A DNA stretch of 42,321 nucleotides from Betaproteobacteria bacterium (GCA_009921765.1 RFXC01000010.1:1-42321), one strand, 5' to 3'; positions 16,290 to 25,409 are shown, counted from the first letter of the stretch. The notes: a model not told the origin generated them from the letters alone. Program-made: numbers and translations.

Positions 16290-17168
16290 TCAGTCGAGCC
16301 CGAGCGCCTGGAGCGTGCCGCGCAGATAACCCGCGGCAAATGCTGCCGAGCCGGGCCCGTCGGGTTGGTAATCAAACGGTTCAACCGCCAGCCAGCCACG
16401 GTACGAGTGTCTCGCAAGCGCCTGCACAATGGGGGCGAAGCGATCGTCACCCTGCCCAGGCGCGCGCAGGTTCCGGTCATTGAACTGGATGTGGGCCAGC
16501 AGCCCGCTTGGCCAGTGGCGATCAATGACCTGATCGAGAGGCAGCGCTTCGGTCTTGCCCCCTGAACAGGTATCGAGCATGGTCCGCAAACCCGGCTGAT
16601 TGATGTTGCGCACCACGGCCATCCCCTGCTCGACCGTGTTGATGATCTCGGTCTGATCAACCGAGAGCGGCTCGACGCAGTACTGAACCCCGGCCTGCGT
16701 GGCAGCAGCACCCGCTTCAGCCCAGCATTCGGTGGCCAGTGCCAGCGCTTCCGCATGCGACTGGCCCGGCCAGACCGATCGTTGTTTGCCAGAACCATGA
16801 ACCAGGTAGTTGCCACCCATCAGCGCACAAAGCTCCACGCATCTCACCATCCAGCGTGCCGTGCGATGCCGTGTCGACGCGTCCGGGCTGGTCATGGAAA
16901 ATCCAGCGGGCTTCACCAGCAACCAATGCAGCCCGGAGATCGCCAGACCGTGATCGGCCGCGACCGCCCGAAGCTGAACTGCGTCACGATCGGAGATCGT
17001 GGTCGGATCATCTGCCAGCGTGAAGGGCGCAACCTCGAGCCCGGCATAGCCCAGTGCAGCGGCCAACGCGCATTGCCGATCAAAAGGCATATCGCCAATC
17101 ACCTCGTTACAGAGCGAGAGACGCTTCGCAAAGCCCTTGGCGGGTGAGGCGAAAGAAGATGTACTCAT
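16290..17168 (-). CDS. Sugar phosphate isomerase/epimerase family TIM-barrel protein
   Basis: This 292-residue AP-endonuclease-2-fold enzyme of the xylose-isomerase-like family moves a hydrogen between carbons of a sugar, inositol or keto acid using a metal. The four expected ligands are visible: Glu166 (CVEPLS), Asp199 (MLDTCSG), His226 (AHIQFND) and Glu263 (AVEPFDY). ATG 17168 overlaps the TctA stop by 4 nt, so it is translationally coupled to the TctCBA transporter and very likely acts on what that system imports. The frame runs on upstream into tctA, but there it is only antisense shadow. It is the last gene of the operon. Confidence 0.88.
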   Translation of the reverse strand: MSTSSFASPAKGFAKRLSLCNEVIGDMPFDRQCALAAALGYAGLEVAPFTLADDPTTISDRDAVQLRAVAADHGLAISGLHWLLVKPAGFSMTSPDASTRHRTARWMVRCVELCALMGGNYLVHGSGKQRSVWPGQSHAEALALATECWAEAGAAATQAGVQYCVEPLSVDQTEIINTVEQGMAVVRNINQPGLRTMLDTCSGGKTEALPLDQVIDRHWPSGLLAHIQFNDRNLRAPGQGDDRFAPIVQALARHSYRGWLAVEPFDYQPDGPGSAAFAAGYLRGTLQALGLD

Positions 17169-18661
17169 GGGCGGGCAATGTCCTGGGAGCCGGTTACACG
17201 TTGCCAGAGCCGCCGCGCCGCCGGGACCTGCGACAGCAGCACGATCAGGACGATCAACGCCAGCGCAGCGCTCAGCGGTCGGGTGAAGAAAGGCAGCAGA
17301 CTGCCATCGGAGAGCACGAGTCCGCGCCGGAGCGTCTTGTCGACGATATCGCCCAGCACCAGGCCGAGCACAAACGGCGCTACCGGATAACCGCGCCGTC
17401 GCAGGAAAAAGCACACCACGCCCACACCCATCATCACCCACACATCGAAAAGCCGCTGGCTGATGGAGTAGGCGCCCAGCACGCAGAGTACAAACACGAT
17501 GGGCATGAGCACCTCGCGCGGCACTCTGAGCACCCAGAGAATGGGTCGTACCATCATGAGGCCGAACACCAAAATGGCGAGCGTTGCAACCAGCGTAATC
17601 GCCACCACGTCGAACATGAACTGGGGTTGGGTGGTCATCAGCATCGGACCGGGTTGTGCGCCGTGAATGATCATGGCGGCCATCAGCACCGCCGCCGGCG
17701 CAGATCCCGGAATGCCCAGCGCGAGCGCAGGAATCATGGCACCTGGCACGGCTGCGTTGTCACCAGTTTCAGCGGCAATCAGCCCTTCCACCGAGCCCTT
17801 GCCAAACTGATCGCGCTCGCGACTCGCGCGACGCGCGGCGGCATACGAACTCCAGGCCGCCATGTCTTCCCCCACGCCGGGAAGGATGCCGATGAAGACG
17901 CCGATCAGCCCCGAGCGAATGATGGTGCGCCAGTACTGCACCACATCGCGCAGCCGCGGCAGGACGGAATCCAGCGACTCGGTCACCGCACGCTGCAGCG
18001 GCGCCGACATCACCATCAGCACTTCGGCAAAGCCAAACGCACCCACCAGGGCGGGAATCAGTGGAATGCCACCACTCAGATCATGCCAGCCGAAAGTGAA
18101 CCGGTCGTGGGCATGAACGGGATCCTGGCCGATGCCCGCGACAAAGAGGCCAAGGAGTCCCATCAACCAGCCCTTGATGGGTGCCGAGCCGGTCAATGTT
18201 CCGGACATCAGGACGCCGAGAAGACCCAGCCAGAAAAACTCGAACGCGCCGAACTTGAGCGCGAACTCGGCCAGAACCGGGGTGAGCGCAGCGAGGCAGA
18301 AGACGCCAAAGAGGGACCCCGCAACCGAGCCTGTGGTGGCAATGCCCATGGCGCGTCCAGCTCGGCCCTGGCGCGCGAGCTGATTGCCATCGAGGCAGGC
18401 GGCTGCATTCGCGGCCGTGCCGGGAATGTTGAGCAGAATCGAGGTTCGGCTTCCGCCATAGATTGCGCCCACGTAGACGCAGACCAGCACCAGAATGGCA
18501 TCGGTCGGCTGCATGCGGACAGTGAGCGTGGTGAAGAGCGCAATGCCCAATGTTGCCGACAACCCCGGCAGAAGACCGATCACGATCCCCACCAGCGTAG
18601 CGCCCAGCGCGTAGGCGATCTGCCAGGGCCCCGTCAGATTGACGAGGGAACCGAACAGCAT
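17165..18661 (-). CDS. tctA: Tripartite tricarboxylate transporter large permease, TctA family
   Basis: This 498-residue inner-membrane protein with about 10-12 spans is the transport channel of the TctCBA system, driven by an ion gradient. Family motifs are GIVIGLLPGLSATLGIAL near residue 25, YGGSRTSILLNIPGTAANAA near 68, and the repeat-related GVFIGILPGVGEDMAAW near 258 and ALGIPGSAPAAVLMAAM near 315. The two GxLPG segments reflect the internal duplication of the family. It lies 28 nt after tctB. No strong ribosome site precedes the ATG. It is the only TctA in the window and may also serve the orphan receptors. Confidence 0.95.
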   Translation of the reverse strand: MLFGSLVNLTGPWQIAYALGATLVGIVIGLLPGLSATLGIALFTTLTVRMQPTDAILVLVCVYVGAIYGGSRTSILLNIPGTAANAAACLDGNQLARQGRAGRAMGIATTGSVAGSLFGVFCLAALTPVLAEFALKFGAFEFFWLGLLGVLMSGTLTGSAPIKGWLMGLLGLFVAGIGQDPVHAHDRFTFGWHDLSGGIPLIPALVGAFGFAEVLMVMSAPLQRAVTESLDSVLPRLRDVVQYWRTIIRSGLIGVFIGILPGVGEDMAAWSSYAAARRASRERDQFGKGSVEGLIAAETGDNAAVPGAMIPALALGIPGSAPAAVLMAAMIIHGAQPGPMLMTTQPQFMFDVVAITLVATLAILVFGLMMVRPILWVLRVPREVLMPIVFVLCVLGAYSISQRLFDVWVMMGVGVVCFFLRRRGYPVAPFVLGLVLGDIVDKTLRRGLVLSDGSLLPFFTRPLSAALALIVLIVLLSQVPAARRLWQRVTGSQDIARP

Positions 18662-18689
18662 CGTGAGTCCGTCCAGCGCCGCCTCCGCT

Positions 18690-19136
18690 TCAGGGAAGCC
18701 GCACCAGGAACACGTCCTGGAACAGATGGGCGATCACGAGGGCCGCGATGCCCGCGGTGACGGCTATGCGCAGCACGAGGCGCGCACGCGGGGCAGGCGA
18801 AGCATTCCAGCTGAGCGTCAGCATCCAGACGAACATCACGACCGCTGCAGCGATTGCAAACGGCACCCGGCCAAGCGCGCCAAACACAAAGATCCCGGTC
18901 AGGCCCAGGATCCCCGCGAGCTTGCCCCAGGCAATGGGTTCAGGGGGGTCTGAATCGACGCTTGCCGGTGAAAGTGCGAGCGCAAGACCAAACACCAGCA
19001 TGAGCACACCCAGCACGCCAGGCACCAGGCCCGGCGCAGACCATGGTTCGATATTGAGCGACTCGAGCCGGTCCATTCGCCAGGCCCCGATTGACACCGC
19101 GGCGCCCAGCACCGCCCAACCGAGGCCTGGTCTCAT
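18690..19136 (-). CDS. tctB: Tripartite tricarboxylate transporter small membrane subunit, TctB family
   Basis: This 148-residue protein has four predicted membrane spans: WAVLGAAVSIGAW, VLGVLMLVFGLALAL, LAGILGLTGIFVFGAL and ITAGI-type near the C-terminus. The first loop, MDRLESLNIEPWSAPGLVPGVLG, carries the WSAPGLVP pattern typical of TctB. ATG 19136 is chosen over the longer frame because it lies 16 nt after the receptor stop and gives the normal length. TctB is the small subunit that assists TctA in the inner membrane. Confidence 0.88.
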   Translation of the reverse strand: MRPGLGWAVLGAAVSIGAWRMDRLESLNIEPWSAPGLVPGVLGVLMLVFGLALALSPASVDSDPPEPIAWGKLAGILGLTGIFVFGALGRVPFAIAAAVVMFVWMLTLSWNASPAPRARLVLRIAVTAGIAALVIAHLFQDVFLVRLP

Positions 19137-19152
19137 CGCAGGCGCAATTCGC

Positions 19153-20157
19153 TCAGCGACGAATACCGATGGACTCGGGCGTGACCTTGGCCATGCCCGC
19201 ATCCTGCAGCAGGAACGCATCCGAGACCACAGTGGGCCAGACCGCGTCATAGGCGGCCTTGCCGAAGAGCGGCGTAAAGAGCGCGCCGCGCGATGTGGCA
19301 TAGCCGCGGATCTTGTCGGATTTTTCGATTTTCTCCGCCCAGAGTTTCTCGACGGTGGCGACGACTTCTGCGGGGACGCCCTTGGGAATGAAGATGCCGA
19401 AGCCGGTAGTCACCTTGGGGAAGTTCTGCACGAATTGCGTGATCGGGGGAATGGTGCCGAACCCTTCGATCGTGAGCGCGGTATCGGCCACCACCGCCAG
19501 GGGACGCAGACGCTTGGCCTTGATCATCTCGGCCATCTCGACGGCCAGCTGCGTGGTGACCTCGGCTTCACCTGCCACGGTGGCCACGACTGCAGGGTTG
19601 CCGCCGTCGTAGGTGACATGACGATACTTTGCACCGGTGGCCTTGGCGATGGTTTCCATTGCGAAGTGCCCGGACGAGCTATTGCCCGCGGTGGCGACCG
19701 ACACCGGCTTGGCCTTCATGGCCTCGAGAAGCTGGGGCAGGGTCTGATAGGGCGATGAGGGATTCACCGCGACAATCGACACATTGGTGACCGACAGGAA
19801 CAGGTGAAAGTCGTCGACCTTGCTGTTCAGCATGCCCAGAAGCGGATAGGTACCCAGTTGCTTGGCTGCGCCCGCCGTCCAGGTATAGCCATCGCGCGGC
19901 GCTTCCATGGCATTTTTGGTGCCGATGGAGCCAGCGCCTCCTGGTTGGTTGACGACAACGATCTTCTGACCCAGCGCCGGTTCGAGCTCAGCGGCCGCCA
20001 ATCGCGTCACCTGATCGGTTGCGCCGCCCGCGGCCCAGGGCACGATGATGGTGATGGGTTTGGCAGGCTTCCATTGCGCAGCCGCAGGGCCGGACAAGGC
20101 CAGCAGCAGGCCTGCTGCAAGGGGGGCGGCGAGCGCCAGTCGGCGGCTTGATTTCAT
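19153..20157 (-). CDS. tctC: TctC receptor of the complete TctCBA system (Bug family, 3 of 6)
   Basis: This 334-residue periplasmic receptor has a signal peptide ending GPAAA before QWKPAKPITIIVPW. Hallmarks are PWAAGGATDQVTRLAA, VVNQPGGAGSIGTKNA and APRDGYTWTAGA. A strong AGGAGGAG ribosome site lies about 5 nt before ATG 20157. It heads the operon tctC-tctB-tctA-isomerase, the only Bug receptor here with its membrane partners. The sequence differs from canonical citrate receptors at the ligand loops, and the coupled isomerase hints at a sugar acid (inference). Confidence 0.95.
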   Translation of the reverse strand: MKSSRRLALAAPLAAGLLLALSGPAAAQWKPAKPITIIVPWAAGGATDQVTRLAAAELEPALGQKIVVVNQPGGAGSIGTKNAMEAPRDGYTWTAGAAKQLGTYPLLGMLNSKVDDFHLFLSVTNVSIVAVNPSSPYQTLPQLLEAMKAKPVSVATAGNSSSGHFAMETIAKATGAKYRHVTYDGGNPAVVATVAGEAEVTTQLAVEMAEMIKAKRLRPLAVVADTALTIEGFGTIPPITQFVQNFPKVTTGFGIFIPKGVPAEVVATVEKLWAEKIEKSDKIRGYATSRGALFTPLFGKAAYDAVWPTVVSDAFLLQDAGMAKVTPESIGIRR

Positions 20158-20175
20158 GGGTCTCCTCCTGAGTTA

Positions 20176-20185
20176 TCAATATTGA
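20176..20185. promoter_or_regulatory. AT-rich palindrome upstream of tctC
   Basis: TCAATATTGA is a perfect 10-bp palindrome starting 18 nt before the tctC start codon. It stands out as AT-rich in GC-rich surroundings, and TATTGA/TTGATA elements there could form a -10 region. It may be an operator or part of the promoter. No regulator is adjacent on this side. Confidence 0.3.
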
Positions 20186-20275
20186 ACAGCGAACTCTAAC
20201 CCTGGGGGAATGACCAGACAAGGCCGGGACACAGTGGGACGGTTCAGGAATCGGTATATGCACGGAGCGCTCAAT

Positions 20276-20317
20276 CGGCGCACAGCACGCGGCGCACAGC
20301 ACGCGGCGCACAGCACG
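20276..20317. repeat. Tandem repeat, three perfect 14-bp copies
   Basis: The unit CGGCGCACAGCACG occurs three times head to tail (20276-20289, 20290-20303, 20304-20317), followed by a degraded partial copy. It lies in the 168-nt gap between the TRAP permease stop (20326) and tctC (20157), both on the minus strand. It ends 8 nt before the permease stop and is about 120 nt upstream of tctC. Slippage origin is likely; copy number may vary between strains. Confidence 0.9.
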
Positions 20318-20325
20318 CAGCGGCC

Positions 20326-22911
20326 TCACCGAGCTCCGGACATCAAAGCGCCGCGCCGCATCCTTGCGCCCTGGGAAAGCCACACCCCACCGATCAGAAG
20401 CAGCGCCGGAAGGTAAAACCAGTGAGGCGTGGGCCGATCGGCAGGCACCTGGAGCGACACCACATCCCAGCCTTGCTCGAGACCCGCCTTCTGGGCACGT
20501 GATCCGAACCGCACGGCGCCAATCTGCACCCGGTCACCCAGCGTCATCAGCTGCAGGCCCGATTGCGACAGGCGCCGCCTGCCGTCCTCGCCCGCAGCAC
20601 CCAGCCCGATCGCTACCGTCTTGGTGATGTCATCTCCTTCGATATTGGTGCCGCGAATCACCATCACCAGGCGGTCGTGATCGGGGACAGCACGCGCCAC
20701 GTCGTAGACCTTCGCTGCAGGCTCGGCCCGATACTCGGGCGACAGCTGGTCCATGAAAAGGTCAGGACGGAACAGCAGCAGCACGGCCATCGCAAGCAGC
20801 AGGTTTTCCCACCAGCGGCTGCGCACCCTGAACCAGTTCATGGTGAGGGCGCTGAAGATCAGCATGGCGAGCGTACAGGCGAGGACCACCCGACACAGTT
20901 CCCACCAGCCGTGAATGTCGATCAGCAGCAACTGCGGGTTGAAGATCCAGATGAACGGAAGAATCACGGTACGCAGCGCATAAAGCGCTCCCTGAATCCC
21001 TGTCTTGATGGCGTCCTCACCCGAGATCGCCGATGCCGCGAACGTGGCAAGCCCGACCGGCGGCGTGATGTCGCCCATGATGCCGTAATAGAAAACGAAA
21101 AGATGAACCGCGATGAGCGGGATGATGAGACCGCTCTGCGCCCCCAGTTCCACCACCACCGGCGCCATCAGCGTGGCCACTAGCACATAGTTGGCGGTGG
21201 TGGGCACGCCCAGGCCGAGCACCAGGCAGACGAAGGCGATGAAGAGCAACATGACGATCACATTGCCCTGCGAGACGAGCTCAACGAACTCGGTCATGCG
21301 GAGCCCCAGACCGGTGAGCGTGATGCCGCCCACAATGATGCCCGCGGTGGCCGTGGCAATGCCGATACCGATCATGTTGCGCGCGCCGTCGTGAAAGCCC
21401 GCCACCACATCATTCAGACCGTCTCGCCAGCGCCCTTTCCCCGGTTCATGACGAAGCCATGCGATGAGCGGCCGCTGGGTGAGCATCAGAGCGATCAGCA
21501 CCACCACCGCCCAGAACGCCGACAGCGAGGGCGACAGTTCCTCGATCATGAGGCACCAGATGAGGGTGCCGATCGGCAGCAGAAAGTGAAGTCCGGCCTT
21601 CACCGTTGCCCAGGTGTCGAGCACCTGCGGATGATCAATGTCGATGTCCTGCGGCAGATCGGGCGAGCGCGCCGCCTCGCGAATCGACAACAGGTAAAGC
21701 ACGGCGACAATGGCGCCCACCGCCCACGGCGCAGCCTCACCCAGAAGCGCCTGGGCCGCAAGCAGCAGGTAATAGATCAGCGCCACCACCACAATGCTGC
21801 CCGACAGGCCCAGCCCCAGACGGATCAGACGGTCAGATACCGACCGCGGTGCGCGCTGCACCAGCGGCGCCATGCCCATCTTGAGCGCTTCAAGATGCAC
21901 GATGTAGAAAAGGCCCACATAGGACAGCACCGCAGGAAGCAGCGCGTGCTTCACGATTTCGGAGTAGGGAATGCCGACATACTCCACCATGAGGAACGCC
22001 GCCGCCCCCATCACCGGGGGCATGATCTGGCCGTTGACCGAGCTCATGGTCTCGATGGCACCCGCCTTCACGCCGCCATAACCCGCTTTCTTCATGAGCG
22101 GAATCGTGAAGATCCCGCCCGAGACCACATTCGATACCGACGAGCCCGAGATCATGCCGTTCAGCGCCGACGACACCACCGCCACCTTGGCTGGGCCCCC
22201 GCGAAGGTGTCCGAGGGCGGCAAAGCTCACCTGCATCATGTAGTTGCCGCCGCCCGCGCGGTCGAGCAGCGCGCCAAACAGCACGTACACAAAAATTGCA
22301 CCGGTGGAGACCCCCAGCGCAATGCCATAGACCCCTTCGGTGGTGAGCCACATGTGAGAGATCAGGCGGTTGAGCGAGGCTCCCTTGTGCTGCAGCACCT
22401 CGGGCATGAAGGGCCCGGCCATCGCATAGCCAATGAACAGCACCGCGAGCGCTGCCATGGGCCAACCGACTGCGCGCCGCGTGGCTTCGAGAAGCAGCAG
22501 CAGGCCGACGCTTGCGGTGAGCACGTCAAACCCGGTGGGTTGACCGGGGCGGGTGGCAAGCTGTGCGTAAAAAAGCAGCAGGTAGGCGCCAGCGAAGGCG
22601 CCTGCAAAGGCAAACAACCAGTCTGAAGCGGGCACGCGATCACGCGGCGACTGACGCCGTGCGGGCCAGGCCAGAAAGGCGAGGAACAGCGAAAACCCGA
22701 GGTGAACCGAGCGCGCTTCGGTGTCGTTCAGAATTCCAAAGCCCAGCGCAAACGGCAGGGGCGAGGCGTACCAGAACTGAAAAACCGCCCAGGCAATCGC
22801 CGCCACCACAATGACGTGCCTGGCGATACCCGAGGGCTGACGTGCACCGGTGTCGGCATCCGCCACCAACTGCTGCAGAGCCTCGGGGGCCTTCTCGATG
22901 TCGGTTGCCAT
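20326..22911 (-). CDS. TRAP transporter fused permease (4TM-12TM, TAXI type) with DUF3394-like C-terminus
   Basis: This 861-residue inner-membrane protein fuses the small and large TRAP permease subunits, as usual for TAXI-type systems. The first ~180 residues hold the DctQ-like spans. The DctM-like part follows, with GAIFVYVLFGALLDRAGGGNY, SGSSVSNVVSGGIFTIPLMKK and the second repeat GLGVPTTANYVLVATLMAPV and GDITPPVGLATFAASAISG. The C-terminus after about residue 680 (MNWFRVRSRWWENLLLA, then a soluble segment with GSRAQKAGLEQGWDVVSL and a last span) matches DUF3394, a PDZ-like periplasmic tail. It follows the TAXI binding-protein gene by 76 nt, a gap that holds a strong hairpin. The pair imports an organic acid or amino acid using Na+ or H+; family members bind glutamate/glutamine-like ligands. 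Confidence 0.93.
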   Translation of the reverse strand: MATDIEKAPEALQQLVADADTGARQPSGIARHVIVVAAIAWAVFQFWYASPLPFALGFGILNDTEARSVHLGFSLFLAFLAWPARRQSPRDRVPASDWLFAFAGAFAGAYLLLFYAQLATRPGQPTGFDVLTASVGLLLLLEATRRAVGWPMAALAVLFIGYAMAGPFMPEVLQHKGASLNRLISHMWLTTEGVYGIALGVSTGAIFVYVLFGALLDRAGGGNYMMQVSFAALGHLRGGPAKVAVVSSALNGMISGSSVSNVVSGGIFTIPLMKKAGYGGVKAGAIETMSSVNGQIMPPVMGAAAFLMVEYVGIPYSEIVKHALLPAVLSYVGLFYIVHLEALKMGMAPLVQRAPRSVSDRLIRLGLGLSGSIVVVALIYYLLLAAQALLGEAAPWAVGAIVAVLYLLSIREAARSPDLPQDIDIDHPQVLDTWATVKAGLHFLLPIGTLIWCLMIEELSPSLSAFWAVVVLIALMLTQRPLIAWLRHEPGKGRWRDGLNDVVAGFHDGARNMIGIGIATATAGIIVGGITLTGLGLRMTEFVELVSQGNVIVMLLFIAFVCLVLGLGVPTTANYVLVATLMAPVVVELGAQSGLIIPLIAVHLFVFYYGIMGDITPPVGLATFAASAISGEDAIKTGIQGALYALRTVILPFIWIFNPQLLLIDIHGWWELCRVVLACTLAMLIFSALTMNWFRVRSRWWENLLLAMAVLLLFRPDLFMDQLSPEYRAEPAAKVYDVARAVPDHDRLVMVIRGTNIEGDDITKTVAIGLGAAGEDGRRRLSQSGLQLMTLGDRVQIGAVRFGSRAQKAGLEQGWDVVSLQVPADRPTPHWFYLPALLLIGGVWLSQGARMRRGALMSGAR

Positions 22912-22934
22912 GAGCCTGGGTCAAGGGTAGGCAC

Positions 22935-22972
22935 AGCCGCAGCAGACGAAGCGAGCTTCGTCTGCTGCGGCT
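22935..22972 (-). terminator. Strong intercistronic stem-loop between TAXI binding protein and TRAP permease
   Basis: AGCCGCAGCAGACGAAGC (22935-22952) is the exact reverse complement of 22955-22972, giving an 18-bp stem with two unpaired bases between arms (in practice a 4-nt loop). It lies 16 nt after the binding-protein stop and ends 24 nt before the permease start. No T run follows, so partial termination or protection of the upstream mRNA is more likely than full termination. Confidence 0.65.
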
Positions 22973-22987
22973 CGGGGCGAGACCGGA

Positions 22988-23968
22988 TTACTTGATCCAG
23001 CCCTTTTCTTTGTAGTAACGAACCGCGCCGTCGTGGAGCGGTGCCGAGAGGCCATCCTTCACCATGTTCTCGGGCGTGAGGTGCGCAAGCGCCGGATGCA
23101 GCTTCTTGAACTCGTCAAAGTTGTCGAACACCGCCTTCACGACCTGGTAGACGGTATCGGCAGGCGTCTTCGACGATGCAACCACCGTGGCGAGCACCCC
23201 ATAGGTCTGCGCCGGATCAGGGTTGTTCGGATAGAGACCGCCCGGGATGGTGACCCGCGCGTAATAGGGCCGGCTGGAGACGAGTTGATCCACGGCAGGC
23301 CCGGTGACCGACAGCAGACGCGCGCCGCAGCTCGTGGTGGGATCCTGGATGTTGGCGCTGGGATGGCCCACGCCGTAGAAGAAGCCGTCAATCTTGCCGT
23401 CACACAGGGCGGGCCCGTGCTCATCGGCCTTCAGTTCGGCGGCAAGCGAAAAGTCGCCCATCTTCCAGCCCATCGCGCCAAGCAATTCCTCCATGGAGGC
23501 ACGCGTACCCGAGCCCGGGTTGCCCACATTGAAGCGCCGACCTTTCATGTCGGCGAGCGTCTTGGCGTTGAGCTCTTTGCGGGCCAGCACGGTGAAGGGC
23601 TCGGGGTGAACCGAGAACACGGCGCGCAGGTCGCCATAGGCGCCTCCGCTCTTGAACTGCGCCTCGCCCTTGAAGGCGTTGTACTGAACATCGGACTGCG
23701 AAAAGCCGAGGTCAAGTTCGCCCGCCTTGATGGTGTTCACGTTGAATACCGAACCGCCGGTGGACTCCACCGAGCAGCGGATGTTGTGCTTGGCGCGATC
23801 CTTGTTGACCAGCCGGCAGATGGCGCCGCCCGCCGCGTAGTAAACCCCGGTGACGCCACCGGTTCCGATGGTGACAAACTTCTGCTGGGCAAAGGCCGAG
23901 GCGCCGGGAAGCGCCGCCGCAAGCGCGGCTGCGGCAAACGCACCAGCCAGGAAAGATTGACGTGACAT
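22988..23968 (-). CDS. TAXI-family TRAP transporter substrate-binding protein
   Basis: This 326-residue periplasmic protein has a signal peptide ending GASAFA before [20 protein letters not shown], the signature start of TAXI (immunogenic, TRAP-associated) proteins. Other family blocks are [19 protein letters not shown] near residue 78, [18 protein letters not shown] near 145 and [20 protein letters not shown] near 192. It delivers ligand to the fused permease downstream. GGAGA lies about 10 nt before the start. It follows the aminotransferase stop by 24 nt, so the imported compound may be an amine or keto acid handled by that enzyme. Confidence 0.95.
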   Translation of the reverse strand: MSRQSFLAGAFAAAALAAALPGASAFAQQKFVTIGTGGVTGVYYAAGGAICRLVNKDRAKHNIRCSVESTGGSVFNVNTIKAGELDLGFSQSDVQYNAFKGEAQFKSGGAYGDLRAVFSVHPEPFTVLARKELNAKTLADMKGRRFNVGNPGSGTRASMEELLGAMGWKMGDFSLAAELKADEHGPALCDGKIDGFFYGVGHPSANIQDPTTSCGARLLSVTGPAVDQLVSSRPYYARVTIPGGLYPNNPDPAQTYGVLATVVASSKTPADTVYQVVKAVFDNFDEFKKLHPALAHLTPENMVKDGLSAPLHDGAVRYYKEKGWIK

Positions 23969-23992
23969 GATGGGTGGTCTCCTAAAAAAGAA

Positions 23993-25327
23993 TCAACAAG
24001 AGGAAATCGCGGCATCGAGTGCCGATTGAAAGCGTTCAGCAATCAGTTCAAGTTCGGTGTCGGTCGCAATGAAGGGCGGCGCAAGCAGCACATGGTCGCC
24101 CGAGCGGCCATCTACGGTTCCGCCCATGGGGTACACCATCAGGCCACGCGCCATCGCTTCGCGCTTGATTCGTGCGTGAAGCCGCAGGGTTGAATCAAAC
24201 GGTTGCCGGGTGACGCGGTCATGCACCACTTCCACCCCCCAGAACAGCCCGCGACCGCGAATGTCGCCCACATGCGGGTGCCCGACGAAGGCCTGTTCAA
24301 GCAGATGATGAAGCCGCGCGCCAGCCTGCCGCGTGCGATCAAGCAGCGCGTCGCGCTCGATGACCCGCTGGACCGCAAGCGCAGCAGCACAGGCCACGGC
24401 ATGGCCGAGATAGGTGTGGCCATGCTGAAAAAACCCTGACCCGGCAGACATGGCCTCGACGATTTTCCGCTGGGCAAGCACAGCACCAATCGGCTGATAG
24501 CCGCCCCCCAGCCCCTTCGCGATCACCAGCAGATCGGGCACCACGCCTTCCTGCTCGCAGGCATGAAGGCTGCCGGTGCGCCCCATGCCACACATCACCT
24601 CGTCAAGAATCAGAAGCACGCCGTGGCGGTCGCAGACCTCGCGAACCGCGCGAAAGTAGCCGGGAACCGGCGTGAGTACGCCGGCGGTGGCGCCGCCCAC
24701 TGTTTCCGCGACAAACGCGATCACCTGATCGGCGCCGAGTTGCTCGATCGTCTCGTTCAGCTCGCGCGCCAGCCGCTCGCCATAACCCGCGAGGGTTTCA
24801 TCTGCCCGTTGTTCGCGATAGGGATAGCAGGGCGACACATGGGTGGCCGGCATCAGGATGGGCGCGAAGGGTTCGCGCCGCCAGGCATTGCCGCCCACAG
24901 CGAGCGCCCCCAGGGTGTTGCCGTGGTAGCTCTGCCGGCGGGCGATGAAGCGGGTGCGCTGCGGCTCGCCGATCTCGAGAAAATATTGCCTGGCCATTTT
25001 GAGGGCGGCCTCCACCCCCTCGGAGCCACCACTCACGAAGTAGGCGTGGCTCATGCCGGCCGGCGCGCGGGCAACCAGATGCGCTGCCAGTTCCTCGGCC
25101 ACGTCGGTGGTGAAGAAACTGGTGTGCGCAAAGGCCAGACGGTCGATCTGTTCATGCATGGCGGCGAGGACCGCGGGGTGGCCATGCCCCAGGCAGGACA
25201 CCGCGGCACCGCCCGACGCGTCAAGGTACTCACGGCCTTCGCTGTCAACCAGCCATGCACCGTGCCCCGACACCGCGACAGGCGGACGATGATGCAGATG
25301 CCGATGAAATACGTGGGTGGTCTTCAT
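23993..25327 (-). CDS. Class III PLP-dependent aminotransferase
   Basis: This 444-residue fold-type I enzyme of the omega-amino acid:pyruvate/GABA aminotransferase group moves an amino group from an amine or omega-amino acid to a keto acid. Visible PLP elements are FVSGGSEGVEAALKMARQ (near 97), SYHGNTLGALAVGG (His135), the Asp242 contact in LILDEVMCGMGRTG and the Schiff-base Lys271 in LLVIAKGLGGGYQP. ATG 25327 begins MKTTHVFHRHL; a longer frame to 25399 adds a Pro/Arg-rich stretch that is probably untranslated. It lies between the GntR gene and the TAXI-TRAP transporter on the same strand and is probably under that regulator's control. Substrate unknown. Confidence 0.93.
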   Translation of the reverse strand: MKTTHVFHRHLHHRPPVAVSGHGAWLVDSEGREYLDASGGAAVSCLGHGHPAVLAAMHEQIDRLAFAHTSFFTTDVAEELAAHLVARAPAGMSHAYFVSGGSEGVEAALKMARQYFLEIGEPQRTRFIARRQSYHGNTLGALAVGGNAWRREPFAPILMPATHVSPCYPYREQRADETLAGYGERLARELNETIEQLGADQVIAFVAETVGGATAGVLTPVPGYFRAVREVCDRHGVLLILDEVMCGMGRTGSLHACEQEGVVPDLLVIAKGLGGGYQPIGAVLAQRKIVEAMSAGSGFFQHGHTYLGHAVACAAALAVQRVIERDALLDRTRQAGARLHHLLEQAFVGHPHVGDIRGRGLFWGVEVVHDRVTRQPFDSTLRLHARIKREAMARGLMVYPMGGTVDGRSGDHVLLAPPFIATDTELELIAERFQSALDAAISSC

Positions 25328-25351
25328 GGATAGCGGTTGGATTCCGGGGCG

Positions 25352-25357
25352 AGTATA
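25352..25357 (-). promoter_or_regulatory. Possible -10 element for the aminotransferase operon
   Basis: On the minus strand TATACT (5/6 match to TATAAT) lies 24 nt before the aminotransferase ATG in the 82-nt gap after the GntR gene. No good -35 is present at 16-18 nt, so the call is weak; read-through from the GntR gene is the alternative. Confidence 0.25.
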
Positions 25358-25409
25358 CGGTGCGGGCTGCCTTGAGCGCGACCCGCCCCCGCCCCGCAAC
25401 CATGGGGCC

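Noticed and set aside
16290..17441. Longer start for the sugar isomerase gene at 17441
   Set aside because: The extra ~90 residues are antisense to tctA and Arg/Pro/Ala-rich; ATG 17168 with a 4-nt overlap gives normal family length.
22935..22972. Possible REP/BIME or CRISPR-like repeat
   Set aside because: A single copy with no spacer array; the intercistronic hairpin explanation is sufficient.
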